Shown piece by piece: positions 48,542-57,741 of a stretch of 64,000 nt of DNA (its first letter is position 1; each line of letters begins with the position of its first letter). The translations under genes were made by a program, and so were the position numbers. The notes beneath the pieces are model-generated. The model worked only from the letters and a program-made list of their open reading frames with translations. It was not told the origin of the DNA and ran no database searches. Source of the stretch: Roseateles sp. XES5 (GTDB taxonomy: Bacteria > Pseudomonadota > Alphaproteobacteria > Rhizobiales > Rhizobiaceae); NCBI RefSeq assembly GCF_020535545.1, contig NZ_CP084752.1, positions 3,685,501 to 3,749,500 on the forward strand, written 5' to 3'.

Positions 48542-48882
48542 GTTTCGACGGTCTCTGGCCCTATCTCTACATTGCCATCGCCGGATGGCTTGCGACGGAC
48601 CTCTGGCGCTGGGCGGGCGTCCTCGTCGGCAACCGCATCGACGAGCGCTCCGAAATCCTCAACTGGGTGCGGGCGGTCGCGACGGCGCTGGTGGCGGCGG
48701 TCATCGCCAAGATGATCTTCTTCCCGACGGGAACGCTGGAGACCTCGCCGCTCTGGCTGCGGCTGGGCGCCGTCGTCTTCGGCGCGCTGTGCTTCTTCTT
48801 CGGCGGCCGCTTCCGGCAGATTCTCGGCATCGCCGCGGCCATCGGTTTCCTGGCCGTGGGGCTTGCGCTGCTTGGTGCCTGA
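48538..48882 (+). CDS. AzlD-like branched-chain amino acid exporter small subunit
   Basis: A 114-residue membrane protein with four hydrophobic helices (about 8-28, 43-60, 70-90, 93-113), encoded with a 4-bp ATGA overlap after the AzlC-like gene. Position, size and topology identify it as the AzlD/YgaH-type partner. WRWAGVLVGNRIDERSEILNWVRAVATALVAAVIAK is consistent with the family. It is followed by three palindromic repeats. Confidence 0.85.
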   Translation: MSFDGLWPYLYIAIAGWLATDLWRWAGVLVGNRIDERSEILNWVRAVATALVAAVIAKMIFFPTGTLETSPLWLRLGAVVFGALCFFFGGRFRQILGIAAAIGFLAVGLALLGA

Positions 48883-48926
48883 GCATTTCCAACCGAAGCG
48901 GCATCGCTTCGGTGTTGGATAATGCG
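48883..48926. repeat. REP-like palindromic repeat, copy G1
   Basis: GCATTTCCAACCGAAGCG, GCAT, CGCTTCGGTGTTGGATAATGCG. The compensating A and T/G changes keep the stem partly paired. Confidence 0.85.
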
Positions 48927-48940
48927 ACGAGAACAAATAA

Positions 48941-48984
48941 GCATTTCCAGCCGAAGCGGCATCGCTTCGGCGTCGGATAATGCG
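48941..48984. repeat. REP-like palindromic repeat, copy G2
   Basis: A consensus copy with loop GCAT, 58 bp from G1, same orientation. Confidence 0.85.
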
Positions 48985-48998
48985 AGTAAAAAGAGAGA

Positions 48999-49031
48999 GC
49001 ATTTCCAGCCGAAGCGGGGATCGCCTCGGCT
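48999..49031. repeat. REP-like palindromic repeat, partial copy G3
   Basis: The left half is intact (GCATTTCCAGCCGAAGCG); the right half is degenerate (GGGATCGCCTCGGCTG). It ends 13 bp from the stop of the convergent gene. Confidence 0.7.
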
Positions 49032-49043
49032 GATTTCATCGCC

Positions 49044-49490
49044 TTACAGCGCGCCGAGGCCGACGCTCTGGCGCAGATCGAAGCCGTTCGCGACGGGGTA
49101 GCGCACGTTGGCGATCTTCCAGTCCGCGCCCCGTTTCACGAAGACGATCTCGACGACCTTCGTGACGGCGAAATTCGTGACCCGCGCGCTGACGACGGCA
49201 TCCGTGTCGCTCTCCGATTCCAGCGACACGACGGCGTGCACCTTGTCGAAATCCTGCGCATCGATGAAGAAATCGAAACCGGGATGGTTTTCACCCGAGA
49301 GCTGTTCGGCGACGTCGGGCAGATAGGGTACGTCCCGAGGGCCGTTACCGTCGTTGTCATAGGCGGCGTAGATCTTTTCGACGATCTCCTCGGGCCGGTC
49401 CGCCGCAAGGGCGGGGATGGCCGGCAGCGCCGCGAGAAGGGCGAGGCTGCCGAGACCGAGAAGAAGCGTGCGGCGGGTGATGGTGTTCAT
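49044..49490 (-). CDS. Tat-exported DUF3828-like protein
   Basis: A 148-residue exported protein with a twin-arginine-type signal (TITRRTLLLGLGSLALLAALPAIPALAA). The mature domain (PEEIVEKIYAAYDNDGNGPRDVPYLPDVA...) resembles the DUF3828 / NTF2-like fold, with the DWKIANVRYPVANGFDLRQSV end. Function unknown. It is the last gene of an overlapping minus-strand operon; its ATG overlaps the HIT gene stop by 4 bp. Confidence 0.75.
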   Translation of the reverse strand: MNTITRRTLLLGLGSLALLAALPAIPALAADRPEEIVEKIYAAYDNDGNGPRDVPYLPDVAEQLSGENHPGFDFFIDAQDFDKVHAVVSLESESDTDAVVSARVTNFAVTKVVEIVFVKRGADWKIANVRYPVANGFDLRQSVGLGAL

Positions 49491-49909
49491 TTCGCAAGCG
49501 CCTTTCTGAGTTTTTCGGCATTGGCCGCCAGAACGCCCTGGTCTTCCATCGTGCCGGAATGCGGCTTCAGCGGCAGGCCCTCGACGCGCGGGATGACGTG
49601 GAAATGCAGGTGATAGACGGTCTGACCCGCCGCCGGCTCGTTGAACTGGATGACCGTGACGCCATCCGCCTCGAAGGCCTCCTTTGCCGCCACGGCCACC
49701 TTCTGCACCACCGGCATCAAGTGGGCGAGGGTCTGCGGGTCGGCATCGAGGATGTTGCGCGACGGCGCCTTGGGAATGACCAGCGTATGCCCGTTCGCCT
49801 GCGGCATCACATCCATGAAGGCGACGGCGTGCTCGTCCTCATAGACGCGGTGCGAGGGAATCTCGCCGCGCAGGATCTTGGCGAAGATGTTGTTGGTGTC
49901 GTAGCTCAT
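49487..49909 (-). CDS. HIT family protein
   Basis: A 140-residue histidine-triad nucleotide-binding protein of the Hint type. The triad reads H100-L-H102-F-H104-V and the N-terminal NIFAKILRGEIPSHRVYEDEHAVAFMD is typical. It probably hydrolyses adenosine or dinucleoside phosphoramidates/polyphosphates in the cytoplasm. It lies 15 bp below the GNAT-like gene and overlaps the next gene by 4 bp. Confidence 0.92.
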   Translation of the reverse strand: MSYDTNNIFAKILRGEIPSHRVYEDEHAVAFMDVMPQANGHTLVIPKAPSRNILDADPQTLAHLMPVVQKVAVAAKEAFEADGVTVIQFNEPAAGQTVYHLHFHVIPRVEGLPLKPHSGTMEDQGVLAANAEKLRKALAK

Positions 49910-49924
49910 GCTCGTCTCCCGATC

Positions 49925-51118
49925 TTATTCCGTCTCGTTGTGTTCGCCGCCCCGGCGGAAGGGGCCGTGCTCGGCAAGATAGTCGCCCATCGCCTCGACG
50001 TCGCGGCGCTCGCGCTCGAGATAGTCGGCGACGGCGCGTTTGAGGCCCGCATGGGCGATGTAGTGGGCGGAATGGGTGATGACGGGCAGGTAGCCGCGCG
50101 CCAGCTTGTGCTCGCCCTGCGCGCCGGCCTCCACCCGGGCCAGCCCCTTCTCGATCGCGAAATCGATGGCCTGGTGATAGCAGACCTCGAAATGCAGGAA
50201 GGGATGGTCCTCGATGCAGCCCCAGTGGCGGCCATAGAGCGTGTCGCCGCCGATGAAATTGATCGCGCCGGCGATGTAACGGCCTTCGCGCCGCGCCATG
50301 ACGAGCAGGATGTCGTCGGCCATGCGTTCGCTGATCAGGCTGTAGAACGCGCGGTTGAGATAGGGCCGGCCCCATTTGCGGCTGCCGGTATCCATGTAGA
50401 AGGCGAAGAACTGGTCCCAGACGGCTTCGGTCAGGTCCTTGCCGGTCAGCCAGTCGATCTCGATGCCATGTTCCAGCGCGGCCCGGCGTTCCTTCTTCAG
50501 CGCCTTGCGCTTGCGGGAAGCGAGCGTTTCGAGGAAGTCGTCGTGCGAGCCATAGCCCTCGTTGAGGAAATGGAACTGCTGGTCGGTGCGGTGCAGGTAG
50601 CCGGCTGCCTCGAAGACCGGCATTTCCGCCTCCGGCACGAAGGTGACATGGGCGGAGGAGACGCCGTGACGTCTTGCAAGCTCCTTGAGGCCTTCGGCAA
50701 GGGCCGCCTGCGTCTCGACGACCGGCCGGTCGACGCGGTGAAGCAGGCGCGGGCCGGTGGCGGGCGTGAAGGGGATGGAAGCCTGCAGCTTGGGGTAATA
50801 GCGCCCGCCGGCGCGTTCGAGCGCGTCGGCCCAGCCATGGTCGAAGACATATTCGCCCTGGCTGTGGTTCTTCAGGTAGACGGGCAGGGCGCCGTGCAAG
50901 GCGCCGTCGTCGCCCTCCAGCAAGAGGTGCTGGCCGAGCCAGCCGGTCTCGGCGATGGCGCAGCCGGATTCTTCCAATGCGGAGAGAAAGGCGTGGCTGA
51001 CGAAGGGATTGTAGGGAACCTGCGCATCGGCCCTGGAGGCGCCGGCAAGGCGCCCCCAGTCTTCCGCCGGAATATCGGCGAACGTGGTTTCGACGCGGAT
51101 GCGCACGGCCCTTTCCAT
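49925..51118 (-). CDS. GNAT/FemAB-like acyltransferase (DUF482)
   Basis: A 397-residue protein of the DUF482 (COG3146) GNAT-superfamily group. Recognisable parts are VPYNPFVSHAFLSALEESG, the RKRKALKKERR basic helix near residue 200, RPYLNRAFYSLISE and KLARGYLPVITHSAHYIAHAGLKRAV. Relatives are annotated as predicted peptidoglycan or N-acyltransferases; the substrate is unknown. I chose ATG 51118, 2 bp after the GDPD stop. The open frame extends upstream antisense-free into GDPD in another frame and is not used. Confidence 0.85.
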   Translation of the reverse strand: MERAVRIRVETTFADIPAEDWGRLAGASRADAQVPYNPFVSHAFLSALEESGCAIAETGWLGQHLLLEGDDGALHGALPVYLKNHSQGEYVFDHGWADALERAGGRYYPKLQASIPFTPATGPRLLHRVDRPVVETQAALAEGLKELARRHGVSSAHVTFVPEAEMPVFEAAGYLHRTDQQFHFLNEGYGSHDDFLETLASRKRKALKKERRAALEHGIEIDWLTGKDLTEAVWDQFFAFYMDTGSRKWGRPYLNRAFYSLISERMADDILLVMARREGRYIAGAINFIGGDTLYGRHWGCIEDHPFLHFEVCYHQAIDFAIEKGLARVEAGAQGEHKLARGYLPVITHSAHYIAHAGLKRAVADYLERERRDVEAMGDYLAEHGPFRRGGEHNETE

Positions 51119-51120
51119 CG

Positions 51121-51846
51121 TCAGGCGGTCAGCGGCTCGCGCGGATCGAAGCCCTCGAAGGTCATCTGGTCCGCATTCTCGGCCGTGATCGTGCGTGCCT
51201 CGTCGTCGCGCACCGTCCAGGTGATGACCTGCTTGCCGAGTTCGCGTTGCCGGCTGATGAAGGCGTTCGGCAGGTGCCCGTAGTAATAGGAGATGAAGTC
51301 GAGTTCGAGCTGCATCGCCTCCTCGTGCACGGCGAAATTCTCCGGGCGCGGGCCTTCCGCCGTCAGGCCGACGGGGCGGCTGGTGCCGATCGCCTTGAGA
51401 TCCTTCAAGAGCCAGTGGTCGAAGCTCATCAGCGCGATGGGGCCGGCATAGTCCTCGATGGTATCGAGCACGGCCATGGCGAAGCCCTCGTCGTCGTCCT
51501 TGCGGCCTTTCAGCTCCAGCACCAACGGCACGCGGCCCTTCACGAGATCGAGAAGCTGGCGCAGCGTCGGCACCTTGTCGGCGGTGCCGCCGACAGTCAG
51601 CAGGCCTAGTTCGGCGGCCGTGCGCTTGCGCACGTCGCCTTCCACGCCGCAAAGGCGCTTCAGGTCGTCGTCATGGAAGACGACCGGAATGGCATCGGCC
51701 GAATATTGCAGGTCGCATTCGATGGCGAAGCCCGCATCGGCGGCGCGCGCGAAGGCGGAGAGCGTGTTTTCCCAGACGGTCCGGTTGCGGTCGTGGTAGC
51801 CGCGATGGGCGATCGGCCGCTCGGTCAGCCAGTTGAACTTGTGCAT
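51121..51846 (-). CDS. Glycerophosphodiester phosphodiesterase family protein
   Basis: A 241-residue GDPD-type TIM barrel cleaving glycerophosphodiesters to sn-glycerol 3-phosphate. The catalytic HRG (IAHRGYHDRNRTVWENT), metal-binding ECDLQ and catalytic FHDD motifs are intact, as is ELKGRKDD. There is no signal peptide, so it is cytoplasmic. Its ATG shares a base with the ridA stop (TGATG), and its stop is 2 bp before the next ATG. Confidence 0.92.
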   Translation of the reverse strand: MHKFNWLTERPIAHRGYHDRNRTVWENTLSAFARAADAGFAIECDLQYSADAIPVVFHDDDLKRLCGVEGDVRKRTAAELGLLTVGGTADKVPTLRQLLDLVKGRVPLVLELKGRKDDDEGFAMAVLDTIEDYAGPIALMSFDHWLLKDLKAIGTSRPVGLTAEGPRPENFAVHEEAMQLELDFISYYYGHLPNAFISRQRELGKQVITWTVRDDEARTITAENADQMTFEGFDPREPLTA

Positions 51847-52310
51847 CAGGCGATTTCCATGATCGCGTCGATCTCGACGGCGGCATTGAGCGGCAGCGAG
51901 GCCATGCCGACGGCGGCGCGGGCGTGCTTGCCGGCATCGCCCAGCGCGCCGACGAGGAAGTTGGACGCGCCGTTGAGGACGAGGTGCTGTTCGACGAATT
52001 CGGGCGCGGAGGCGACGAAGCCGTTGATCTTGACGATGCGCTTGATGCGCGAGAGATCGCCGAGCGCGGCCTTGGCCTGGGCAAGGAGGCCGAGGGCGCA
52101 CAGTTCCGCCGCCTTCTGGCCGCCGGCGACGTCGACATTCTTGCCGAGATGGCCGGTATAGGCGAGCTTGCCGTCCTGCATCGGCAGCTGGCCGGAGATG
52201 TGGAGCATGTTGCCGCTGATGACGAAGGGCACGTAGTTGGCCGCCGGGGCTGCCGCCACGGGAATGTCGTAGCCCAGTTCCTTGACGCGATTTTCGATTT
52301 CAGCGGACAT
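51846..52310 (-). CDS. RidA family protein (YjgF/Rid2-type)
   Basis: A 154-residue enamine/imine deaminase-family protein. VPFVISGNMLHISGQLPMQDGKL, GHLGKNVDVAGGQKAAELCALGLLAQAKAALGDLSRIKRIVK and the C-terminal RAAVGMASLPLNAAVEIDAIMEIA match a longer RidA subgroup. The classic catalytic Arg seems replaced by the HARAAVG form of this subgroup, so activity is uncertain. It is the first gene of the overlapping operon with GDPD, GNAT, HIT and DUF3828. I chose ATG 52310 by family length. Confidence 0.88.
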   Translation of the reverse strand: MSAEIENRVKELGYDIPVAAAPAANYVPFVISGNMLHISGQLPMQDGKLAYTGHLGKNVDVAGGQKAAELCALGLLAQAKAALGDLSRIKRIVKINGFVASAPEFVEQHLVLNGASNFLVGALGDAGKHARAAVGMASLPLNAAVEIDAIMEIA

Positions 52311-52482
52311 TCCGGTCTCCGTTCTTGACTGCCGCCGCATGGGCGCGGCGCGGTGCGGTATGGGACATTGCGGCATATCTTCCCGCAATGTTGGAAATGA
52401 CTGTGGCATCGCGCGGATATTGCCTCGCTTTTGCCGAAAGAGTTCATATAACATCGCCACCGGATTCAACAGGAGGAAACGG

Positions 52483-53310
52483 ATGTTTCGTTCAGCCTTT
52501 GTCACGGCGCTGATGGCCGGGGCATGCTTCGCCGGCAGCGGCGTTACCAGCGCTTTTGCCAACCCGGCGAGCGGGCTTGCGCCGCACCGCGCCGTCTACG
52601 ACCTCCAGCTCAAGGACGCGACCGAACGGTCCGGCATCGCCGGCATGTATGGCCGCATGGTCTACGAGTTCAACGGCAGCCCCTGTGACGGCTATACGGT
52701 GAGCTTCCGCTTCGTCACGCAGGTCAATACCGGCGAGGAAACGCGCCTCACCGATCAGCAGACGACGACCTACGAAGACCTGAAGGGCGGCAGTTTCCGC
52801 TTCCTCACTCGCTCCTTCACCGACGAGAAGCTGGACAAGGAAGTGCGCGGCACGGCGCGCGAAGAAAAGGCCGGCGTCAGCGTCGACCTGACCGCGCCAG
52901 CCACCAAGCAGGTGGAGCTTGCCGCGAGCCGCTTCCCGACCGAACACATGCTCGAGGTCATCGAACACGCCAAGAAGGGCGAACGCTTCTTCGAATCGCG
53001 CATCTACGACGGCTCGGATTCGGGCGACAAGACGCTGATGACCACCGCCGTCGTCGGCAAGAAGGAAACGCCGAAGGCGGGCGACCCGGATGCGGACAAG
53101 GCCGGCACCTTCTCCAAGCAGGCCTTCTGGCCGGTCTCCATCGCCTATTACAATGACAACAGCGAAGGCGACGCGCTGCCGGTCTACCGCATGTCCTTCA
53201 AGCTCTACGAGAATGGAATCACCCGCGATCTCACCATGGATTACGGCGAGTTCGTCCTGAGCGGAAAGCTCGCCAAGCTGGAAATGTTCAAGCCGCAGGA
53301 ATGCAAGTAG
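52483..53310 (+). CDS. eipB: EipB family cell-envelope integrity protein (DUF1849)
   Basis: A 275-residue periplasmic protein with a signal peptide (FRSAFVTALMAGACFAGSGVTSAFA). The mature part is the DUF1849 beta-spiral: LAPHRAVYDLQLKDATERSGIAGMYGRMVYEF, then the two conserved cysteines (SPCDGYTV and the C-terminal PQECK) that form the disulfide known in Brucella EipB. EipB supports envelope integrity under stress. AGGAGG at 52471-52476 fixes the ATG. It precedes rpsB by 187 bp. Confidence 0.88.
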   Translation: MFRSAFVTALMAGACFAGSGVTSAFANPASGLAPHRAVYDLQLKDATERSGIAGMYGRMVYEFNGSPCDGYTVSFRFVTQVNTGEETRLTDQQTTTYEDLKGGSFRFLTRSFTDEKLDKEVRGTAREEKAGVSVDLTAPATKQVELAASRFPTEHMLEVIEHAKKGERFFESRIYDGSDSGDKTLMTTAVVGKKETPKAGDPDADKAGTFSKQAFWPVSIAYYNDNSEGDALPVYRMSFKLYENGITRDLTMDYGEFVLSGKLAKLEMFKPQECK

Positions 53311-53343
53311 AGCCGCCAGAGTGCATTTTTTACCCCGCTGCCC

Positions 53344-53371
53344 TTGATTTGCCGGGAAACTGCGGTTAAAG
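53344..53371 (+). promoter_or_regulatory. Possible rpsB promoter
   Basis: -35-like TTGATT (53344-53349) and -10-like TTAAAG (53366-53371) with a 16-bp spacer, upstream of a GC-rich leader. Match to the rhizobial consensus is moderate. Confidence 0.35.
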
Positions 53372-53416
53372 GGCCGCTCATTCCACACGTGAGGCATGGG
53401 ATCGTCCGGGAGAAAT

Positions 53417-53434
53417 CCGGGCTGTTCCGCCCGG
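53417..53434 (+). other. Hairpin in rpsB leader
   Basis: CCGGGC / GCCCGG with a 6-nt loop in the untranslated leader of rpsB. Such leader hairpins can serve S2 autoregulation; here this is only inferred. Confidence 0.4.
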
Positions 53435-53497
53435 TGGCATTTCCGAAGGAAGTGCTGTTCGCCTTGCGGAGGTTCAACCGGAAAAGGATAACTAGGC

Positions 53498-54259
53498 ATG
53501 GCATTGCCCGATTTCTCTATGCGCCAGCTTCTGGAAGCTGGTGTTCACTTCGGCCACCAGACGCACCGCTGGAACCCGAAGATGAAGCCGTACATCTTCG
53601 GCGATCGTAACAACGTTCACATCATCGACCTGGCACAGACCGTTCCGATGCTGTCGCGCGCCCTTCAGGTCGTGTCTGACACCGTCGCCGGCGGCGGCCG
53701 CGTTCTCTTCGTCGGCACCAAGCGCCAGGCTTCCGAGATCATCGCCGACGCTGCCAAGCGTTCGGCCCAGTACTACGTCAACGCCCGCTGGCTCGGCGGC
53801 ATGCTGACGAACTGGAAGACGATCTCCAACTCGATCCAGCGCCTGCGCAAGCTCGACGAAATCCTGGCTTCGGAAGGCTCCGGCTATTCCAAGAAGGAAC
53901 GCCTGAACCTCGAGCGCGAACGCGAGAAGCTTGAAAAGGCTCTCGGCGGTATCCGCGACATGGGCGGCACCCCGGACCTGATGTTCATCATCGACACCAA
54001 CAAGGAATCGATCGCGATTCAGGAAGCCAAGCGTCTCGGCATCCCGGTCGTCGCCATCATCGACTCCAACTGCGATCCGGACCCGATCGACTTCCCGATC
54101 CCCGGCAACGACGACGCCTCGCGCGCCATCTCGCTGTACTGCGACCTGATCGCCCGCGCTGCCATCGACGGCATCGCTCGCCAGCAGGGCGCCTCGGGCC
54201 GTGACCTCGGCGCTTCCGCCGAAGCTCCGGTCGAGCCGGCTCTCGAAGCCGAAGCGTAA
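53498..54259 (+). CDS. rpsB: 30S ribosomal protein S2
   Basis: A 253-residue ribosomal protein of normal fold. [46 protein letters not shown], the coiled-coil [21 protein letters not shown], and [25 protein letters not shown] are diagnostic. It has an Ala/Glu tail. It heads the conserved rpsB-tsf-pyrH-frr block. A strong hairpin follows the stop, suggesting S2 is also made from a short transcript. Confidence 0.98.
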   Translation: MALPDFSMRQLLEAGVHFGHQTHRWNPKMKPYIFGDRNNVHIIDLAQTVPMLSRALQVVSDTVAGGGRVLFVGTKRQASEIIADAAKRSAQYYVNARWLGGMLTNWKTISNSIQRLRKLDEILASEGSGYSKKERLNLEREREKLEKALGGIRDMGGTPDLMFIIDTNKESIAIQEAKRLGIPVVAIIDSNCDPDPIDFPIPGNDDASRAISLYCDLIARAAIDGIARQQGASGRDLGASAEAPVEPALEAEA

Positions 54260-54303
54260 GGCCAAGGTCGGAGCGAACCCTTCGCTCCCGCTTTTCTATC
54301 CAA

Positions 54304-54341
54304 CCGAGGCCAGAGAGACGATCCCTGGCCTCGGCTTGTTT
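54304..54341 (+). terminator. rpsB-tsf intergenic terminator-like hairpin
   Basis: CCGAGGCCAG / CTGGCCTCGG form a 10-bp perfect stem with an 11-nt loop, then CTTGTTT. It probably attenuates transcription between rpsB and tsf. Confidence 0.75.
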
Positions 54342-54498
54342 GAAGGTCCTGTCTGCCCACGATCCCCAAGTGGTTGAAGCGACAGGCCGGCGGTGATCTT
54401 CATCACCCTGTCATACTTCCGGGTACATTCGTTCCCAAAACCTTGAGTTCGCCGAGGTTTTCCGGCGACACGCAACAAGAACCGACAAGAGGCTCACA

Positions 54499-55425
54499 AT
54501 GGCTGAAATCACCGCTGCACTGGTGAAGGAACTGCGCGAAAAGTCCGGCGCAGGCATGATGGACTGCAAGAAGGCGCTGGCTGAAAACAACGGCGACATC
54601 GAAGCGGCAATCGACTGGCTGCGCGCCAAGGGCATCGCCAAGGCCGACAAGAAGTCGGGCCGCACCGCTGCTGAAGGCCTGATCGGCGTCGCCAGCTCCG
54701 GCACCAAGGCCGTTGTCGTCGAAGTCAACTCCGAAACCGACTTCGTTGCCCGCAACGATGCCTTCCAGTCCATGGTCCGCGGCGTTGCCGACGTGGCGCT
54801 CACCACCGACGGCACCGTTGACGCCGTTGGCGCCGCCATCTACCCGGCAACCGGCAAGTCGGTCACCGACACCATCAAGGACGCCGTCGCCACCATCGGC
54901 GAAAACATGAACCTGCGCCGCTCGGTCCTGCTGTCGGTCGAAGACGGCGTCGTCGCGACCTACATCCACAACGCTGCCGCCGACCGTCTCGGCAAGCTCG
55001 GCGTTCTCGTCGCGCTGAAGTCGACCGGCGACAAGGAAGCCCTGAACGCCATCGGCCGCCAGGTTGCCATGCACGTTGCCGCCACGGCTCCGCTCGCCAT
55101 CCGCGCCGAAGAAGTCGACGCTGCCGTTGCAGAACGCGAACGCAACGTCTTCATCGAGCAGTCCCGCGCCTCCGGCAAGCCGGAAAACATCATCGAGAAG
55201 ATGGTCGAAGGCCGCATGCGCAAGTTCTTCGAGGAAGTCGCCCTGCTGTCGCAGGCCTTCGTCATGAACCCCGACCTGACCGTCGGCGCCGCCGTCAAGG
55301 AAGCTGAAAAGACCGTCGGCGCGCCGATCGAAGTCGTCGGCATGGCCCGTCTCCTGCTCGGCGAAGGCGTCGAAAAGGAAGAATCGGACTTCGCCGCTGA
55401 AGTCGCAGCCGTCGCCAAGGGCTGA
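54499..55425 (+). CDS. tsf: Elongation factor Ts
   Basis: A 308-residue nucleotide-exchange factor for EF-Tu. The N-terminal UBA-like domain ([21 protein letters not shown]), the EF-Tu-contacting [16 protein letters not shown] with the TDF motif and the C-terminal domain ([18 protein letters not shown]) are intact. It follows rpsB by 239 bp and ends in a terminator before pyrH. Confidence 0.98.
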   Translation: MAEITAALVKELREKSGAGMMDCKKALAENNGDIEAAIDWLRAKGIAKADKKSGRTAAEGLIGVASSGTKAVVVEVNSETDFVARNDAFQSMVRGVADVALTTDGTVDAVGAAIYPATGKSVTDTIKDAVATIGENMNLRRSVLLSVEDGVVATYIHNAAADRLGKLGVLVALKSTGDKEALNAIGRQVAMHVAATAPLAIRAEEVDAAVAERERNVFIEQSRASGKPENIIEKMVEGRMRKFFEEVALLSQAFVMNPDLTVGAAVKEAEKTVGAPIEVVGMARLLLGEGVEKEESDFAAEVAAVAKG

Positions 55426-55454
55426 TTTTCTTAATCCCGATTGGGAAAAGCTGA

Positions 55455-55486
55455 GGGCGCCGCGTGACAACGCGGCGCCCTTCGTG
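55455..55486 (+). terminator. Rho-independent terminator of tsf
   Basis: GGGCGCCGCG / CGCGGCGCCC form a 10-bp stem with a 6-nt loop, then TTCGTGT (a weak T-tract), 29 bp after the tsf stop. Confidence 0.75.
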
Positions 55487-55611
55487 TATCCGGCTTGCCG
55501 ATATGCCTGCCCCGAAATTCCACTGCGGCCAGGGCTGCCCTGTGCTGAGCCATCCCCGGCTCCGCCCGGCAGCCGGATCGGGTGAGCAGGCGCATGCGTT
55601 CAGGAGCGACA

Positions 55612-56334
55612 ATGACTGCCAAGCCAATCTACAAACGTGTTCTGCTGAAAGCCTCGGGCGAGGCGCTGATGGGATCGCAAGGCTTCGGCATCGACGTCGC
55701 CGTTGCCGACCGCATCGCCTCAGACATCGCGGAAGCCCGCGCGCTCGGCGTTGAAGTCGGCGTCGTCGTCGGCGGCGGCAACATCTTCCGCGGCGTGGCC
55801 GTTGCCTCCAAGGGCGGCGACCGCGTCACCGGCGACCACATGGGCATGCTGGCGACCGTCATCAACGCGCTGGCGCTCGCCACCTCGCTGCGCAAGCTCG
55901 ACATCGACACCGTCGTGCTCTCGGCCATCGCCATGCCGGAGATATGCGAAAGCTTCTCGCAGCGCGCGACGCTGCATCATTTCTCGCTCGGCCGCGTGGT
56001 GATCTTCGCCGGCGGCACGGGCAACCCGTTCTTCACGACCGACTCGGCCGCCGCGCTGCGCGCCGCCGAAATGGGCGCCGAGGCGATCTTCAAGGGCACC
56101 CAGGTCGACGGCATCTATTCGGCCGACCCGAAGAAGGATCCGCACGCGACCCGCTTCGACCGCCTGACGCACAGCGAAGTGCTGGAAAAGGGCCTTGCCG
56201 TCATGGACGTCGCCGCCGTTGCACTGGCGCGCGAAAACGCCATTCCGATCATCGTCTTCTCCATCCATGAAAAGGGCGGATTTGCCGAAATATTGACCGG
56301 TGGCGGACGCGGTACCATCGTTACCGACAACTGA
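55612..56334 (+). CDS. pyrH: Uridylate kinase (UMP kinase)
   Basis: A 240-residue hexameric amino-acid-kinase-fold enzyme phosphorylating UMP. KRVLLKASGEALMG, VVVGGGNIFRG, GDHMGMLATVINALAL and FAGGTGNPFFTTDSAAALRA are the family motifs, with the D in DGIYSADPKKDPHA. ATG 55612 begins the conserved protein with AGGAG upstream; an earlier in-frame ATG at 55582 is not conserved. It lies 57 bp before frr. Confidence 0.97.
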   Translation: MTAKPIYKRVLLKASGEALMGSQGFGIDVAVADRIASDIAEARALGVEVGVVVGGGNIFRGVAVASKGGDRVTGDHMGMLATVINALALATSLRKLDIDTVVLSAIAMPEICESFSQRATLHHFSLGRVVIFAGGTGNPFFTTDSAAALRAAEMGAEAIFKGTQVDGIYSADPKKDPHATRFDRLTHSEVLEKGLAVMDVAAVALARENAIPIIVFSIHEKGGFAEILTGGGRGTIVTDN

Positions 56335-56391
56335 TTCTTGAGGCGCGCACGCTCGCTGCGTGCAGCCAGGACTGCAAACGGGAGTATTCCG

Positions 56392-56952
56392 ATGAGTGAA
56401 GGTATTGACCTGAAGGAACTGAAGCGCCGCATGGACGGTGCGATCAATGCGTTCAAGAACGACATCGCGTCGCTGCGCACCGGCCGCGCCTCGGCCAACG
56501 TGCTCGATCCGGTGCAGGTCGAGGCCTATGGTTCGCGCGTGCCGCTGAACCAGGTTGCCAACATCTCCGTTCCCGAGCCCCGCATGCTTTCGGTCTCCGT
56601 CTGGGACAAGGGCATGGTCGGCGCTGTCGAGCGCGGCATCCGCGAATCGAATCTCGGGCTCAACCCGATCATCGACGGCCAGAACCTGCGCATTCCGCTG
56701 CCCGAGCTCAACGAAGAGCGCCGCAAGTCGCTGGTCAAGGTCGCCCATGACTATGCCGAAAAGGCCAAGGTGGCGATCCGCCACGTGCGCCGCGACGGCA
56801 TGGACGACCTGAAGAAGGCCGAGAAGGATGGCGATATCGGCCAGGACCTTTCCCGCAGCCAGTCGGAAAGGGTGCAGAAGATGACCGACGACACGATTTT
56901 GGAGGTCGATCGCTTGCTTGCCGACAAGGAAAAGGAAATCATGCAGGTTTAA
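56392..56952 (+). CDS. frr: Ribosome recycling factor
   Basis: A 186-residue tRNA-mimic that splits post-termination ribosomes with [64 protein letters not shown] and [20 protein letters not shown] are typical, and length is normal. ATG 56392 is preceded by GGGAG. It is 42 bp before uppS. Confidence 0.97.
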   Translation: MSEGIDLKELKRRMDGAINAFKNDIASLRTGRASANVLDPVQVEAYGSRVPLNQVANISVPEPRMLSVSVWDKGMVGAVERGIRESNLGLNPIIDGQNLRIPLPELNEERRKSLVKVAHDYAEKAKVAIRHVRRDGMDDLKKAEKDGDIGQDLSRSQSERVQKMTDDTILEVDRLLADKEKEIMQV

Positions 56953-56994
56953 GGCTTTGGCCGCCTGCATCCATTTCTCTTTTCCGGATTGCAC

Positions 56995-57741
56995 ATGAAC
57001 CAGCTTTCGCCCAGCACCGTACCGGCACACGTCGCCATCATCATGGATGGCAACGGACGCTGGGCGAATGCGCGCGGCCTGCCGCGCGCCATGGGGCATC
57101 GCAAGGGCGTCGAGGCCGTGCGCGAGGCCGTGAAGACGGCCGGCGAATGCGGCGTCTCCTACCTGACGCTCTTCGCCTTCTCCTCGGAGAACTGGAGCCG
57201 GCCCGAAAGCGAGGTCTCCGACCTCATGGGGCTCCTCAAGACCTTCATCCGGCGCGATCTTGCGGTGCTGCACAAGCAGAACGTGCGCATCCGCATCATC
57301 GGTGACCGGGAGAACCTGTCCGGCGATATCCTGCCGCTGCTGCTGGAGGCGGAAGAGACGACGCGCGCCAACGAGGGCATCACCCTGGTGATCGCCTTCA
57401 ACTACGGCGCGCGCGACGAGATTGCCCGCGCCGTGCGGGTGCTCGCCGCCGACGTCGCGGCCGGGCGGCTCGATGCGGCCGCCATCACGCCGGAGCGTAT
57501 CGGCGCCGCGCTCGATACGTCAGGCATTCCCGATCCCGACCTCATCATCCGCACCAGCGGCGAGGAACGGCTCTCCAATTTCCTGCTGTGGCAGGCCGCC
57601 TATGCCGAACTGATGTTCATTCCCGATTTCTGGCCGGACTTTTCGCGCGAGACCTTCCTGTCCGCGCTTTCCCGCTATGCCATGCGGGAACGCCGGTTCG
57701 GGGGGCTGCAGCCTGCCACCACGCTAGCGGTGGGTTCGTAA
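56995..57741 (+). CDS. uppS: Undecaprenyl diphosphate synthase (isoprenyl transferase)
   Basis: A 248-residue cis-prenyltransferase making undecaprenyl-PP for peptidoglycan and lipopolysaccharide. [14 protein letters not shown] (catalytic Asp), [25 protein letters not shown] and [23 protein letters not shown] are intact. ATG 56995 is used; TTG 56989 is also in frame. Its TAA shares a base with the ATG of cdsA, so the two are translationally coupled. Confidence 0.96.
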   Translation: MNQLSPSTVPAHVAIIMDGNGRWANARGLPRAMGHRKGVEAVREAVKTAGECGVSYLTLFAFSSENWSRPESEVSDLMGLLKTFIRRDLAVLHKQNVRIRIIGDRENLSGDILPLLLEAEETTRANEGITLVIAFNYGARDEIARAVRVLAADVAAGRLDAAAITPERIGAALDTSGIPDPDLIIRTSGEERLSNFLLWQAAYAELMFIPDFWPDFSRETFLSALSRYAMRERRFGGLQPATTLAVGS

